From Amorphophallus konjac (taxonomy: Eukaryota; Streptophyta; Magnoliopsida; Alismatales; Araceae), in the NCBI GenBank assembly GCA_022559845.1, contig CM040117.1:150292732-150356731 (forward strand): a DNA stretch of 64,000 nt, read 5' to 3'. The notes below the pieces were generated by a model. It saw only the letters and a program-made list of their open reading frames with translations. It was not told the DNA's origin and ran no database searches. The position numbers and the translations under genes are program-made. The first letter of the stretch is position 1. Each line of letters starts with the position of its first letter. This document shows, piece by piece, positions 10,908-22,395 of this stretch.

Positions 10908-12977
10908 CTAAAGTGTTTGTATTTCAGATAATAAATCTGACTGTATGCTTACATGGGATAGTGTGACAAATTTGGATTCCGTGTCCAAGCTTATATTGAG
11001 CTCGGAGAATTGTTCAAGTAACCTCCATTCTTGTATCATACAATTGGCTATCCTTGCTCTCGGCTTTCGACTAAGGGCATCAGCCACATAATTACCCTTT
11101 CCGGGATGGTATTGTATGCTGAAGTCGAAGTCCTTGAGATATTCTAGCCAGCGTCTTTGTCTCATGTTCAGCTCCTTTTGTGAAAATAGATATTTGAGAC
11201 TTTTGTGATCGGAGTATACAGTGAATTGTACCCCATAGAGATAGTGTCTCCATATCTTTAGGGCAAATACTACCGCGGCCAGTTCCAAGTCATGGACGGG
11301 GTAATTCTCCTCGTGCTTCTTCAGTTGACGTGAAGAGTATGCTATGACCTTTCCTTGTTGCATTAGGACACATCCGAGGCCAATGCCAGAAGCATCAGTG
11401 TAGACCTCGAATTTCTCTCCTTCTGTTGGTAGAGCTAACACTGGAGCTGTAGTGAGACGATCCTTGAGAGTTTGGAAACTGCCTTCACATTCCTCACTCC
11501 ATTCATATCGGATCTCCTTACGAGTTAACCTTGTAAGGGGCACGGCGATCTTAGAGAAATCTTTGATGAATCGCCGATAATAGCCTGCAAGACCTAAGAA
11601 ACTTCTGATCTCGCTTGCATTAGTGGGTCTTTCCCAGTTTCTCACAGCTTCAACCTTTGACGGATCTACAGATAAACCGTCCTTGGATATGACATGTCCC
11701 AGAAAGGCCACTTCTTCAAGCCAGAACTCGCATTTGCTGAGTTTAGCATATAATTGATTTGTCCTCAAGACTTGCAATGCAATCCTCAAATGCTCTTCAT
11801 GTTCTTCCTTAGTCTTAGAATATATCAATATATCATCAATGAAGACTACTATGAATTGATCCAAGTAAGGCCTGAATATGCTATTCATTAACTGCATAAA
11901 GGCAGCAGGGGCATTTGTTAGTCCAAAAGGCATAACAACAAATTCGTAATGGCCATACCTGCTTCTGAATGCAGTCTTGTGAATGTCATCGTCCTTGATT
12001 CTTAATTGATGATATCCCGACCTGAGATCAATCTTGGAGAAATATTTGGATCCTGAAATCTGATCAAATAACTCATCGATTCTCGGCAGTGGATACTTGT
12101 TCTTGATAGTAAGATGATTCAACTGTCGATAGTCGATACACAATCTCATGGATCCATCCTTCTTCTTTACAAATAAGACTGGTGCTCCCCACGGGGAAGT
12201 ACTTGGTCTAATAAACCCTTTTCGGATTAGTTCCATCAACTGCTCCTTCAACTCCTTGAGTTCAGCAGGGGACATTCTATATGGTGCCTTTGAAACAGGA
12301 CCAGCACCAGGGACTAAGTCAATGGTGAAGGCCACTTCTCTTTGAGGGGGTAATCCCGGCAATTCTTCCGGAAATACGTCTGGGAATTCTCGTACTACTT
12401 GAACGTCCTCTATCTTGGTTTCTTTAGCTTCTTTAATAGTGACAAAAGCAAGGAAGGATACACTTCCTTTCTTGACGAGCTTGCTTGCTCGAAGAGCCGA
12501 GATAAGAGGGGATTTGCTTTGACTCTTAGGACTAGTATAAGTCAGTTCCGGAAATTCCTTGAAAACAATCTTGCTATCACGGCAATCAACCGTTGCCTGG
12601 TATTTGGATAACCAATCTGCTCCTAGTATAACATCATACTCTTTTAGATCTAAGCAGATAAGATCAATAGGAAAATTCTTTCCTCGAACCAACACCTCAC
12701 TGTTTTGGTAATGATGCGTGATATCCGTCTCGTTTCCGAGAGGAGTAGACAACACTATTTTCATCCATTCTGGTTCTAGAGGTAATGGGTCAGCAAACTT
12801 CTTGGAAATAATGGAATGCGATGCACCCGTATCAAATAAGACATGTGCATATTTGGAACAAATTTTTAATGTACCTTCCACCAATCCGCCTTCTTCTTCT
12901 GGTTTGGTCTCTTGGATTGCATGAAGACGCGCGTTCCTTGTCACTGGGCGTTTACCCTCACCGTCTTGGTCATTCAT
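10908..12977 (-). pseudogene. Gag-pol part 2: protease, reverse transcriptase, RNase H
   Basis: This 689-residue open segment holds a retroviral-type aspartic protease (DTGAS at residues 49-53), a reverse transcriptase with the FIDDIL catalytic box (family form YVDD/FIDD) and neighbouring [12 protein letters not shown], and an RNase H with TDAS and the YSDHKSL region, followed by [15 protein letters not shown]. It makes cDNA and processes the polyprotein. The apparent start Met at 12977 is not the true start: the frame is continuous with gag upstream except for TGA at 13044-13046. The segment ends at an in-frame TAG (10908-10910). Confidence 0.95.
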
Positions 12978-13043
12978 TAATGGACAATCGGGAATCCGAT
13001 GTTCACGACTCCCACAACGGAGACATGCTCCTAATTTCCTCCA

Positions 13044-13868
13044 TCATTCTTCTGTTTTGTGACCAGCCTTGTCACAATGCTTGCATACTACGTTTGAAGG
13101 TGTAGTGGTGATAGAGAAAGGCTTGGATTTCTTGTACTTCTGATCTTGAGAGGAAGAACCTCCATTATTGGGCCTCTTCTTAAAGTTGGGTTTAAAAGAA
13201 CCCGAACTTGTGACTTGCTCCTTTTTGTCTTTCCCACGGATCCTATCAGATAGTTCCGTGGCATCTTCAAGCAACTGAGCTCGGCGCACTATTTCAGTAT
13301 AAACTTGAATATCCATAGGCGCCAGTTGAGTAATGTAGTGGGGCCTAAGCCCATTAAGAAATCTACGGGCTTTCATCTTTTCCGTGCTAATTAAATGCTT
13401 AGCATATCTAGACAGTCTAGAGAACTGTGCTTCATAATCAGCCACCGATAAAGATCTTTGCTTTAATGCGGCAAATTCGGCGGCCTTCTTTTCCTGGACC
13501 CTATCAGAGAAATATTTGGCGTTGAAATATTCAACGAATTCACCCCATGTAACTTGAGTTGGGTCAATAGTAGCTTCAATCGACTCCCACCAGCATCTAG
13601 CATCCTTTTCTAACTGGAAAGTAGCTAATAAGACTTTGTCCTGATCCGTGCATTGCATGACACGGAATATACGTTCAATCTCCCGAACCCAATGCTCGGC
13701 ATCGTCTGGATCGGTCGATCCCATGAACTTCGGGGGATTCATATTCTTGAATGCTTGGTGTAAGCTTCCAGCTCGTGGAGCACCACCTTGTGCTACCTGT
13801 TGTAGCACTTGGGTCATCCCTTGAAGGGTACGCTGCATGTTGCGCCATTGAGCACGTTCGGCAGCCAT
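13044..13868 (-). pseudogene. Gag-pol part 1: capsid (gag) with disrupted nucleocapsid
   Basis: Gag starts at ATG 13866-13868 (MAAERAQWRNMQ). The Retrotrans_gag core spans about residues 40-200 (NPPKFMGSTDPDDAEHWV through RRFLNGLRPHYI), followed by a basic linker. A TGA at 13044-13046 falls inside the nucleocapsid region: CKHCDKAGH lies before it and the CCHC knuckle [15 protein letters not shown] after it, in the same frame. Gag packages the RNA into particles. There is no frameshift between gag and pol, so the ancestor encoded one polyprotein of about 1450 residues (9516-13868). Confidence 0.93.
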
Positions 13869-14023
13869 TATCCTACAATTACGATAGCTATGTTAGTATT
13901 ATATCACTATGATCTTATAAAGGACTCATTGATCATTTAACCCTTGGTTCTACCCACTCTCACTTGGTTAAAGGTTTTGAAACCTATCCTTGGACTTGGG
14001 TTTCCTAGGAATTGAATACCTTA

Positions 14024-14036
14024 GGCTCTGATACCA
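14024..14036 (-). other. Primer-binding site of the Tekay element
   Basis: The minus strand reads TGGTATCAGAGCC, complementary to the 3' end of initiator Met tRNA, 7 nt after the 5' LTR end at 14044. It fixes the element's orientation. Confidence 0.93.
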
Positions 14037-15509
14037 CAAAGACTGTCACGCCCCGAGCGCGGAAGATACCCGGAGATGCGCGACGTGTCTATATCAATCA
14101 TGTCAATCAGAGTGGTCGTGTATTCGACTCAAAGATAGAGATGCGCAAAATAGCAAGATAACCCAATCCTTTATTTCATAATGGATAGACTATTACAAAT
14201 CCAATACTCTGTTTAATAAAAAGGAAAAGAATACATAGTTGACTCAAGAAACTATAGAAAAGACTAGACGACACTTGTAGAAGCTCTATCACTTTCACTC
14301 TTGACCATTCCCATCCGATTGACTTCCATCGTCGTCGGACTTACCTGAAAAGTAGAAAGGGACAAACGGAATGAGCGAACGCTCAGTAGGAAATTATATC
14401 TCAAGTACTAGCAAGTGGTTTAAGTAATTACATCTTTCATGAATGCAATAAAGCTATGCATGCTCGCATAAAACGACAAGATAGAGAGAATGTAATATCA
14501 AGAAAATAAGATGAACTTAATCATGAACTTCCAACAAGATAACAAGTATATTCAAGGTATTCAAGCAAGTACGTTTAACAAGTCATGTCAAGAACTTTGG
14601 CTATCATATATCAAGCAAGTAAATTACCCTTTTTCGGGCCACGCATTTCATGTAAAGTCAAGTACGATTCAAGTACAAGATGTGTGTGGAATGTCCAATC
14701 AAGCAAGTCAAGTACTCGGTATAATGCCAGATACCTTATCATTTTAACTCCCATGGGCACAAGTACTTTCGGGTGCTCCTCCCAGGACCAGATCGGGCCC
14801 TATATGCGCAGGCATTTATCATGTGTTTTGACATCCACTCTTGTTTATATAGCCAATATAGAATTTCAATAATCAAGCTTGTAGACACGTATGACAACTT
14901 TGATAGAATAGAGTCCAAAGTATGACAAAAGACATAGAATGGCGATAATAACGGTATAATCACGATGTCGATAAAACTAGGTAGAATATGGTTCCCTTAA
15001 CTTAGGTACCATGACAAATCAATATGGACATTCTTTATATAGAATTGAGGTCCACATGAACATTAGATCAAGCAAGATACCCTCATTCTTATCGTAGAAT
15101 TGGGGTTTACAAGAACGACATGATATGGCATGATATCATCATCCCATTAAGAATTTCTTATGATATACTCTTTGTATAATCATAAGGGCCGGTATCCCAT
15201 GTTTCTTTAGAGTGACATGGCATCAATGGTGTAATGGGTTTTTAGGGTACAACTAGCTCAGTCGGCCTTGAGGGAATCCAAGGCTACGAGGAGTCTTACG
15301 GAGGTCTCTATGACTAACTTGCTAGTCCAAAGGAACGGAATGTCCAATGGAGAGCTTGTATGTCAATGAGAATTGAGTGTGATCGATAAAACACCGTGAA
15401 AAGTGGGACTATACTCACGGAGTGGAGAATAGTGCCGATATATATATATATGTATAAGATATAAACCATCGGTTAGCAAATCAGAGGAAAAATCAGTTTA
15501 CAGTAAAAT

Positions 15510-16187
15510 AACGACTTAGGTCAAGTCGTTTCTCAAGTAATTAACGCCTAACAGAAGGGCGTTTACACATGGTCCGTTTTGCAGAATTTTCAATAATTCA
15601 ATAATTTATTTAAAACGCGCCTTGGGAAGGGGCGTTTCTTCAAGAGTTGACGACTACAGTAGCAGGCGTCTTTTTATTTACAATATTTTTCAGAACATAT
15701 TTATTTTCAGAAATTATCAAAAACACGCCCTTGTCAGCGGCGTTAATCATTAAATTCTTATTTTCACAGAATATATATTCCAAGATTTTAACAGATACGC
15801 GCCCTAGTAAGGGGCGTTTATTTTTAATTCACGCCCTATGATGAGGCGTTTACATATGGAAAAACGACCTAGTCTAGGTCGTGAATTCAAGAGATACCAT
15901 GAGTTTTCATGGGCAGTAATAATTTCAGGATAATAGAATTTCATGGAGAACGAATGTATGGTCATGACAATAAAATTAGCAAGTTTGAAGACATGTGATC
16001 ATGCATCATTGTAGGATCATTATTTCATAGATACTCAATTCTTAACATGGGTGATTAAAAATGAAATTAACGCCTGTGTGCAGGGCGTCAAATCCAAAAT
16101 TGACGACCTTGGCAGGGTCGTGACTTGTAAAGTAGCGCCCTAGTCTGGGGCGTGTATTTCATAGTCACGCCCTTGCTAAGGACGTTT
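15510..16187. repeat. Hairpin array, R-U5 part of Tekay 5' LTR
   Basis: Counterpart of 7805-8482. Units such as ACGCGCCCTAGTAAGGGGCG near 15796 and ACGACCTAGTCTAGGTCGT near 15864 form 5-7 bp stems. Several of the few LTR differences fall inside units (for example near 15725 and 15844). Confidence 0.85.
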
Positions 16188-16638
16188 CTTTCAAGAAATT
16201 AACAGAAAGTCGTTCAGAAACTATAGTAAACCAAACCATGTATATGCATGATAATTATTGTACTGTATCAATTTAGTTTGGGCTACAGTGACTTGAGAAA
16301 ATCCTACCTTTAAGAGTTGATTTGGAGATGACCGTGAGGGATTTGTAAGAATCAATGATGCTGCAGACGTTGGATGAATCCTACAGAGGATAGATTGAAG
16401 ATATTAGTTTCCTTGAAATCCATGGACTGTAGGTAGAGGAAGGGGTACTTACACACGGATGAAGAACTCTTGTTCCTCAAACGCCCGAGCCTCTTAACCT
16501 GTTAATAAGAGAAGAAGAATAATCAATATTCTTCATGCGACTGTAAACAGAAGAAGAAAAAAATAGAAGAACATATGTTCTTCACGTACCTGCAGCAGTA
16601 GTTCGTCCAAATAGTTTTTAGGGTTGGCCGAACGAGAG

Positions 16639-16646
16639 TTTTTATA
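16639..16646 (-). promoter_or_regulatory. TATA box in Tekay 5' LTR
   Basis: Minus-strand TATAAAAA. It lies about 500 nt into the LTR, where the U3/R border of a 3-kb LTR with a long leader is plausible. Confidence 0.65.
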
Positions 16647-16787
16647 GGATTTTGGGTGTCCTATTAGGGTTAGTGATTGTGTGGAAGCAATACTTCTATG
16701 ATAGAGTCATTACCACGTTTGAACTCTTTCTAATGCTTATCACTTACCCTGGATAAGTTCTGGGTTCGAACGGTTCACGAACTGAAT

Positions 16788-17025
16788 TAACGACTTTGGT
16801 CAGGGCGTCTATTCTTTAATTAACGCCTTGTATAAGGGCGTTTCTTAAAAAGCGCCTTGCAAAAGGGCGTTTCGTGTTTTAAAACACGCCCAAGATAGGG
16901 GCGTTTCTTTTACTTACCCATTTGGTCGTAAGAGAACTGACGACCGCATATGTGGGCGTCCTTTCTTTAGTCACGCCATGGGTAGAGGCGTTTCTTTATA
17001 AATTAACGCCTTAATAAGAGGCGTT
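16788..17025. repeat. Hairpin array, U3 part of Tekay 5' LTR
   Basis: Counterpart of 9083-9320, with the same seven units upstream of the minus-strand TATA box; a candidate regulatory or silencing-related region. Confidence 0.82.
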
Positions 17026-17137
17026 ATTTTTAATTTGTTTTATTTCGTCCAATTAACCCTATTCCTTTTATATATATTACTTCTGTAATATATATGTTTT
17101 AATTTATTTCAATTATTCATTTATTAGGGTTGCTACA

Positions 17138-17142
17138 TGCCT
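17138..17142. repeat. Target-site duplication TGCCT, right
   Basis: Exact copy of 6334-6338, directly after the last LTR base (TTGCTACA). Confidence 0.95.
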
Positions 17143-18106
17143 TGACCGGGTGTTCTCCTGAGATGTCTGGGTTTGCAGCCCTTCCTTTGCGAGGCAGGGG
17201 AGATCTTCGCTCCCCTCATCGGAAGCATCAGGTTTGGGCGTAGACGGGGGAGTCGGGATGGTTTCTTCAAAATCACATCGCTGCCCGAGGCTGAAGATGA
17301 GCTTAACAAATACCTGGTCCTGAGCCAGGCGAACTGCTTGTTTGAACCCCAGCACAAGGCCCTTCCCGAGTCCACACCTGTAGCCCGACTCATTGTGGGT
17401 GAAGGCGGCCTTCTTCAAAGCCCTCTTGGTATTCCTCCGAGCTAAGATATCGCTAGACTGCCTTCGCCTCGGCCTCTGCCTCCCTTGCTTCGAGCTCTGT
17501 TATTTTCACCTCGACTTCTGCTAAGCATCACCTCAGCCTCCTCCTGCCTGCATTCCGCTGTCAAAAGCGGCCCCCAAGCTCTTCCCGCTCAGTCTCTCAT
17601 TGCCTCGAGCTCGCCACATGAGCCTGGTGCTCTTTCTCCAAGAGCCCTCTCTTAATCTCAGCCGAGTACCAAGCCTGGGATACTTGTTCGGATAGCGATT
17701 GCACGCCTCCGCGATCTGCCAGAGCCTGGGAGCGTAGTGATGTCACCTCCTGGGGAAGGACCCCAAACTCGGAACTGAGTGGTCCGATCTTTCGGTTTGC
17801 CTCGGCGCACACCTTGGCATGTGCCGCCTCACCCATCTCCGCCCATGTCGAGCTGTCTACGGGTTCGGCCCCCAAGCTAAGCCAAGAACAATTCTCTCTC
17901 CATGACCCGTCTACTTTGCTCGACAGCCATAACCTTCAGAGAGGCTAGCATCAACCGTTGCTCGGGATCCTTCCGCTTGGATCCGAGCGACAATCGTCGT
18001 GCCTTCCTCAACTCCCTCCCCCAAGTTGATCTCGGCCGGGTGATCCTAGTCAGCATCGCGAAAAGGGTCAATCGACTATATCTGCACCAACTCGCCAAAG
18101 GACAAC
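17143..18106 (-). mobile_element. Tat-like gypsy remnant with antisense coiled-coil ORFs
   Basis: This continues the fragment at 6034-6338. Minus-strand reading near 17143-17430 gives KKAAFTHNESGYRCGLGKG..GFKQAVRLAQDQV, which matches the minus-strand peptide KKTTFTYYESGYRRGLRKD..GFRWAANLAQEQV at 24998-25324. A second piece, 17597-17875, is Glu/Ala-rich and coiled-coil-like (KVCAEANRKIGPLSSEF). Such peptides resemble the extra ORFs known in plant Tat-group gypsy elements, which can be antisense. Stops and frameshifts show it is dead. Function is unknown; the lineage call depends on the RNase H fragment at 24364. Confidence 0.45.
18102..18106. repeat. Target-site duplication ACAAC, left of TR-GAG 1
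   Basis: ACAAC precedes the LTR; ACAAT (24364-24368) follows the last LTR. One transition separates them, consistent with an older insertion. Confidence 0.7.
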
Positions 18107-20066
18107 TGATGGGGCATCAGGGTTATTTCATTAAATGTGTGGAATGTAATAGTGTTATATGGAACTTGGTGTGTAGTGTGTGTTGTTTGGGTTTTATTTG
18201 GGCTCTTGGGCTCCTTTGTAAGGCTTTTAATAAGCCATTGGGTCAAGTTTAGTTAGAGTCCATTAAGGGGTTATGTCATATTGGACCATAAGACCTTCAT
18301 ATTAGACCCTAAGGCCACTTAAAGCCCAATTGGGCTTTTCCCTCTCTCATGGGCTAGTCATGGGTTCATGGGCCAATTGGTTGGTCCTTGGCCCAAAGTT
18401 GCCAAGATGGACCCATGAGGAGGGCGCCCCTTGTTTTGGCCTTATTAAGCTAAATTGTTTAATTAGCTTTGACCACATGGGGAAAATTAGGTTTTTGCAT
18501 TCCTAAGGTACCCCTCCCCTACCCTACATCTGAGGGTAAGGTTGGTCATATGCCTAGGGTGTCCATTTCATATAAAAGCTATATATTTTCTATTTTTGAT
18601 AGCATTATTGAATGAAAATTGTGAAAATTTGCCAAGAAGGCCAAGTGCGCCCCCTTCCTCTCTCCTCTCTCCCCTTGCAGCTGTGAGAGCCCTTCTTCTG
18701 AGGTGTGATTCCTGTCTATCAGTTCCCCTTTGAGTGAGAAACTCATCTCCGCCGCCGCCGCCATCGAGCCGCCACTGCACCCCCGCCGCCACTTCGTCGG
18801 AAGTTCTGTCCACTCTGGACAGAAGCCTAGTTCACAAATTTTAGCTCTCAATCAGGAGCTCAGATCATGATGAAATTTGGAGGGTGCGTTTCCCACGTCC
18901 ACCCCATCCTCCACAAAAAAAATTCAGGTTATTTCCCCCTCGTTTATCATTTTTGCCGATCTGTTCTTCCCACCCCTAGTAATCTGCCTCCTGTGCAGAT
19001 CCACCAACCAGCAAGCTACCTCTTCGCCCCTTTCACCCCCTTTCCCATTTCAGAATGATCTAAAATTTTAAATGGGAGTTCTATCCACCAAAGCCACCGT
19101 CTCCAATGTTTTTTGTGATTTTAAGAATTTTCTTTCCCATCTAAAAAATCACTGCATTTTCCCAAAATCTGTTTTGTCATGTGCAGTCCAGATCCGACCC
19201 ATCTTTGTTAGAAAATCCATTTCCCATATCAAACCTCCACCAAAATTTATACAAAAATTATCTTCGTCTTCCTTACTTCTCCCTCTAGCTTCCATAAAAA
19301 TCCCATCACCCAGATCCGAAGTTTCGGTCGCGGTCAATGCCCTTTCTCAGGCAGATCTCAATCTGCCCGACCAGATCTAAGGTTGAGAACTTTCTCTTTT
19401 GAAATTCCACCATGGAAAGTACGGCCCGAGCAAAATTACTGTGACACCAGAGGGTTGAAGCTCTCTGAGTCAGCTTCGCAACGGCGCTGGTTTCGCGTCG
19501 ATCCGACGTCCGTGCTTATCGCAGTAATTTTTCTCGCTGAGTCGCGCAGTGCTGACAGCAGCAGAATCAGTTCGGGACAGCAAGCTGTCGCCCGTGTAGC
19601 AGTGTACCGAAACCGATGGAGCTATCCAACACGCTGCCCGTCAACCCAAGATCGGTCCTCCCGGGCACCACTTGTAGCCCTTTACCTCCCTGCGTGGAGT
19701 GGGCAGTAGAATTCATTTCTGTAATTATTGTAATTGTTTGTACCGGGAGTTACGAGTCTTGGCCGGGATTGTCTTCCCCACGCCCGAAGCATGGAGGTAA
19801 ACTCGCCTCCCTCTTTATCACATTTGCTTATCTCGTATATTTTTGAATGCCGTTGCTAGAGTGATAGGAACGTAGCTCGCTATATTATTTCAATCACCGC
19901 TGCGAGAGAGAGAGAGCGAAACCCATCCCGTGACCCAATCCGAGCATGAAAAAGAGCCGACTACCCGACTCATTGCCGGTTTCTCAACCACGCACGATCT
20001 CGCGTTTCCCTCGCTTAGGGACGAGTTGCGAGCTAGAGTCCCAGGTTCGCGTCCCGTCCCACATCA
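18107..20066 (+). repeat. 5' LTR of TR-GAG 1
   Basis: Begins TGATGGGGCATCA (itself palindromic) and ends CCCACATCA. A TATA box is at 18571-18577 (TATAAAA). Compared with the 3' LTR it lacks about 26 bp after 18350, where CATGGGCT recurs, which suggests a short-repeat deletion; many scattered substitutions separate the two copies. Confidence 0.9.
18571..18577 (+). promoter_or_regulatory. TATA box in TR-GAG 1 5' LTR
   Basis: TATAAAA within TTTCATATAAAAGC, conserved in the 3' LTR at 22886-22892. Confidence 0.6.
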
Positions 20067-20069
20067 AAT

Positions 20070-20081
20070 TGGTATCAGAGC
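20070..20081 (+). other. Primer-binding site of TR-GAG 1
   Basis: TGGTATCAGAGC, complementary to initiator Met tRNA, 3 nt after the LTR end. Confidence 0.9.
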
Positions 20082-20236
20082 GAGTTAAGTCTAGGGTAGA
20101 ATTTGTTTAAAAACAAAAAAAGTCATTTAAGTCGAGAGAGAGTCTAAGTCGGTCCAAGGTTGCATTTGCATACCTTTATTCGGCATATCAAAAGGTGTTG
20201 CCCGAACGTTAGGTTACGCCTATCGGGAAGGTGATT

Positions 20237-20263
20237 CACTTGCGTGAGTGCGATCTTCGGATC
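20237..20263 (+). other. Leader hairpin module, TR-GAG 1
   Basis: Two adjacent potential hairpins in the untranslated leader: CACT-TGCGTG-AGTG (20237-20250) and GATC-TTCG-GATC (20252-20263), the latter with a UUCG-type tetraloop in RNA, followed by CTCCGCCAGGTAC. Closely similar modules occur at 55029, 59504 and, in a Sirevirus, at 62942. Confidence 0.65.
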
Positions 20264-20336
20264 AAACCTCCGCCAGGTACCGGATTTTGGTTAAGTCTAG
20301 GGTCCTTAGTGTGCATTAGTTAGTGCATTCCAAACT

Positions 20337-21923
20337 TTGTGTCGTTGCATGCCCACCTGGCGAGGCACCCAATACCATCGCCCCGCACCTATGGCCAACC
20401 CACGGGATACCGTCGTAGGAGATCTTCACTCCTTGCATGAGGCGATCATGGCCCTCGTCGCCTGGATGGACCAATCTGAGGCAACCTTTAGGAGCTTCTC
20501 AGACCATATGGATGGCCAACTTAACGCAATGGAGGAATGGATAGAGTCATCAGACATATCTGTCCAAGGTCTGGTCGGACGGTTGGATATGATGTCACAC
20601 GGAGACCCTCCTAGAGCGGCCCCGAGCCCACCCACACCTACTCCAGTGGTGGCCCAAAGCCAAGTCGTTCCCATGGCCCAGGTCCAACCCGCCCCTGTGG
20701 CCCAGGACCCGCCCGCACATGCTCCCCAACCGGTACATGCTCCTCAGCCCGCCCCTCACCGGGCCCGCGAACCACAGCTCCTTGACCCTGGTCTTGAGGA
20801 CTATGGGTCCGATAACGCTTATGAAGGGTATGGTAGATGCCGTCATGGCTCGCAACAGAGAGATGAGGAGGACGAAAGGGTCCTTCGGACCGTGCGAGCG
20901 GACCCTCCCATTTTTGACGGGTCTTTGGATCCGAAAGTCTATTTAGATTGGGAGTCCGCCATAGACCGGTACTTCGATTGGTTCGATATGACGGACCGTC
21001 GAAGAGTCTGATTCGCGGCCATGAAACTGATGGGAGAGGCACAAACATATTGGAAGAACGTAGAGAGCCTGTTATTTCATCGGCAAGAGCCCCAAGTTGA
21101 GACATAGGGTGAGATGAAGGTCAACCTTCGGCAAAAGTACCTTCTTGCCACATACCGTCAGTGACTCATCGATAGGTGGCAGAGTCTCAGCCAGGGAGAT
21201 CAATCCGTCTCTGAGTATATCGCTGAATTTGATGAGTATTTTTTGCGATGTGGTGTCTCGGAGGAGAGCACCATGCTCGTTTCCCACTTTTGACGTGGTC
21301 TACGGCCGCACTACCAGTATGAGCTTTTCCACCGTAACGTAAAAACGTTGGAAGAAGCATATCAGGTTACTCTTGAGTTGGAGCAGTTTGAGGGAGAGTT
21401 CAAGTCTAACCAACGGTCAGGCCCCACCCCTCTTCATAGTGTCGAGCCCCGTAGCTCCTTAGGCCAATATCCGAGGGCCCCTATGGCTCGACCCCAAGAA
21501 CCCGCCCGTCAGGAGCAATTCGCTCCAAGGCCTCGTCCTCCCCCGCCAAGGGATCCACCTCCACCCCAACCACCAGCACCCATTGCCCGTTCCCCGGCAC
21601 CTATTGCCTATCCTCCAGCACCCACACCTCCGCCCATGTTGCCTACACCCCCTGTTCATCGGGATGAGAAGGGTAAGGGACCACTTATAGGAGAGACTAG
21701 TGGGTCACGCCAGCAGTGTTATCGCTGCCAGGGGTTCGGTCACTTTGCAGGCCAGTGCTCTACACGTACATCTCTAGTCATTGGGGACCAAAGGGTTGGA
21801 GAAGCCTCACCATCAGGGCTAGTGACAGTTAGCTATGAGGCCGAGCAGGACCTAGCAGACGAGTTCTTTCATGACGAGGAAGAAGTCCATAGGGGTCCAC
21901 CAAACCTCCCAGATACTCAGTAG
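20337..21923 (+). pseudogene. gag: Gag of TR-GAG 1, four in-frame stops
   Basis: One frame runs 20337-21923, likely starting at the Met of MPTWRGTQY (about 20349) or MANPRD. Order: N-terminal helical part, a Pro/Gln-rich linker, the gag core (IFDGSLDPKVYLDWESAIDR .. RYFDWFDM), the helical part QSVSEYIAEFDEYFLRC, a Pro-rich stretch and a CCHC knuckle CYRCQGFGHFAGQC. Stops lie at 21009 (TGA), 21105 (TAG), 21162 (TGA) and 21291 (TGA). The sister gag at 55119 has sense codons at these places. No frameshift separates the parts. Gag would form the particle; enzymes would have to come from another element. Confidence 0.88.
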
Positions 21924-22395
21924 CCAGTATACCGCCTTATGTATGAGTCTAGGGTCATGTGTGTGAGTCTTTGTTTCTTACAGTCTGTGAGAGACTGCAT
22001 GTGTCGAGTCCTGTCAGTCTAAGGTCAGCTCGCGATGTCAGTCCCTTCGAGTGCGAGGCAAGTCGGATCCAATGTGTACGTTGTAGGCTTGTCGGAACTT
22101 GGGTTCAGCTCTATATATGTGTCGGATCTAGTCACATACAGGGATTTAGCGGTGATTCCTAGTGAGTCATTGAGCCGTCTCCCTCCTTTGAGAGTGACCC
22201 CACCCCGGAGTGTCCACCTCTAGCCTTATTCTCACAGCAGCGTGAGCATATCGAATATATACGGGATGAGCAGGTGACGGTTACCTGGAGTGGAGCTTAC
22301 TCCGCACTACCTGGTCGATGACTGATCCGCAGGAGCCACACGAGCAACCACACCCCTTACTCGACGGGGTCGAGTTCCTCCCACCCGGGGAGAAT
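21924..22395 (+). other. 3' non-coding end of TR-GAG 1 with short PPT
   Basis: No coding sequence recognised. Its end is similar to 56718-57196 of the second TR-GAG (GTCCACCTCTAGCCT, TCGACGGGGTCGAG). The purine run GGGGAGAA just before the LTR start at 22396 is the likely polypurine tract; it is short for this role. Confidence 0.55.

Larger units (their letters stand above)
6339..17137 (-). mobile_element. Complete Tekay/Del-type Ty3/gypsy chromovirus
   Basis: A 10,799-bp LTR retrotransposon on the minus strand with two 3094-bp LTRs, a 5-bp TSD, a primer-binding site for initiator Met tRNA, a polypurine tract, and one long gag-pol frame with protease, reverse transcriptase, RNase H, integrase and a C-terminal chromodomain. 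The order PR-RT-RH-INT-chromodomain is that of chromoviruses; the 3-kb LTRs and chromodomain sequence point to the Tekay/Del clade. The LTRs have equal length and differ by roughly 18 substitutions by eye, almost all transitions, so the insertion is young. Three in-frame stop codons make this copy non-functional without frameshifts. Confidence 0.95.
14044..17137 (-). repeat. 5' LTR of the Tekay element
   Basis: This LTR is 3094 bp, the same length as 6339-9432, with about 18 substitutions between the two by eye and no indel. Because the element is on the minus strand, this copy would drive transcription. The TATA box at 16639-16646 (minus) puts the start near 16610, so the transcript leader through R-U5 would be about 2.5 kb, including the hairpin array 15510-16187. 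Confidence 0.95.

Noticed and set aside
14024..14036. tRNA-like sequences at the TGGTATCAGAGC sites
   Set aside because: These are primer-binding sites next to LTR ends; no cloverleaf is present around them. I found no tRNA gene in the window.
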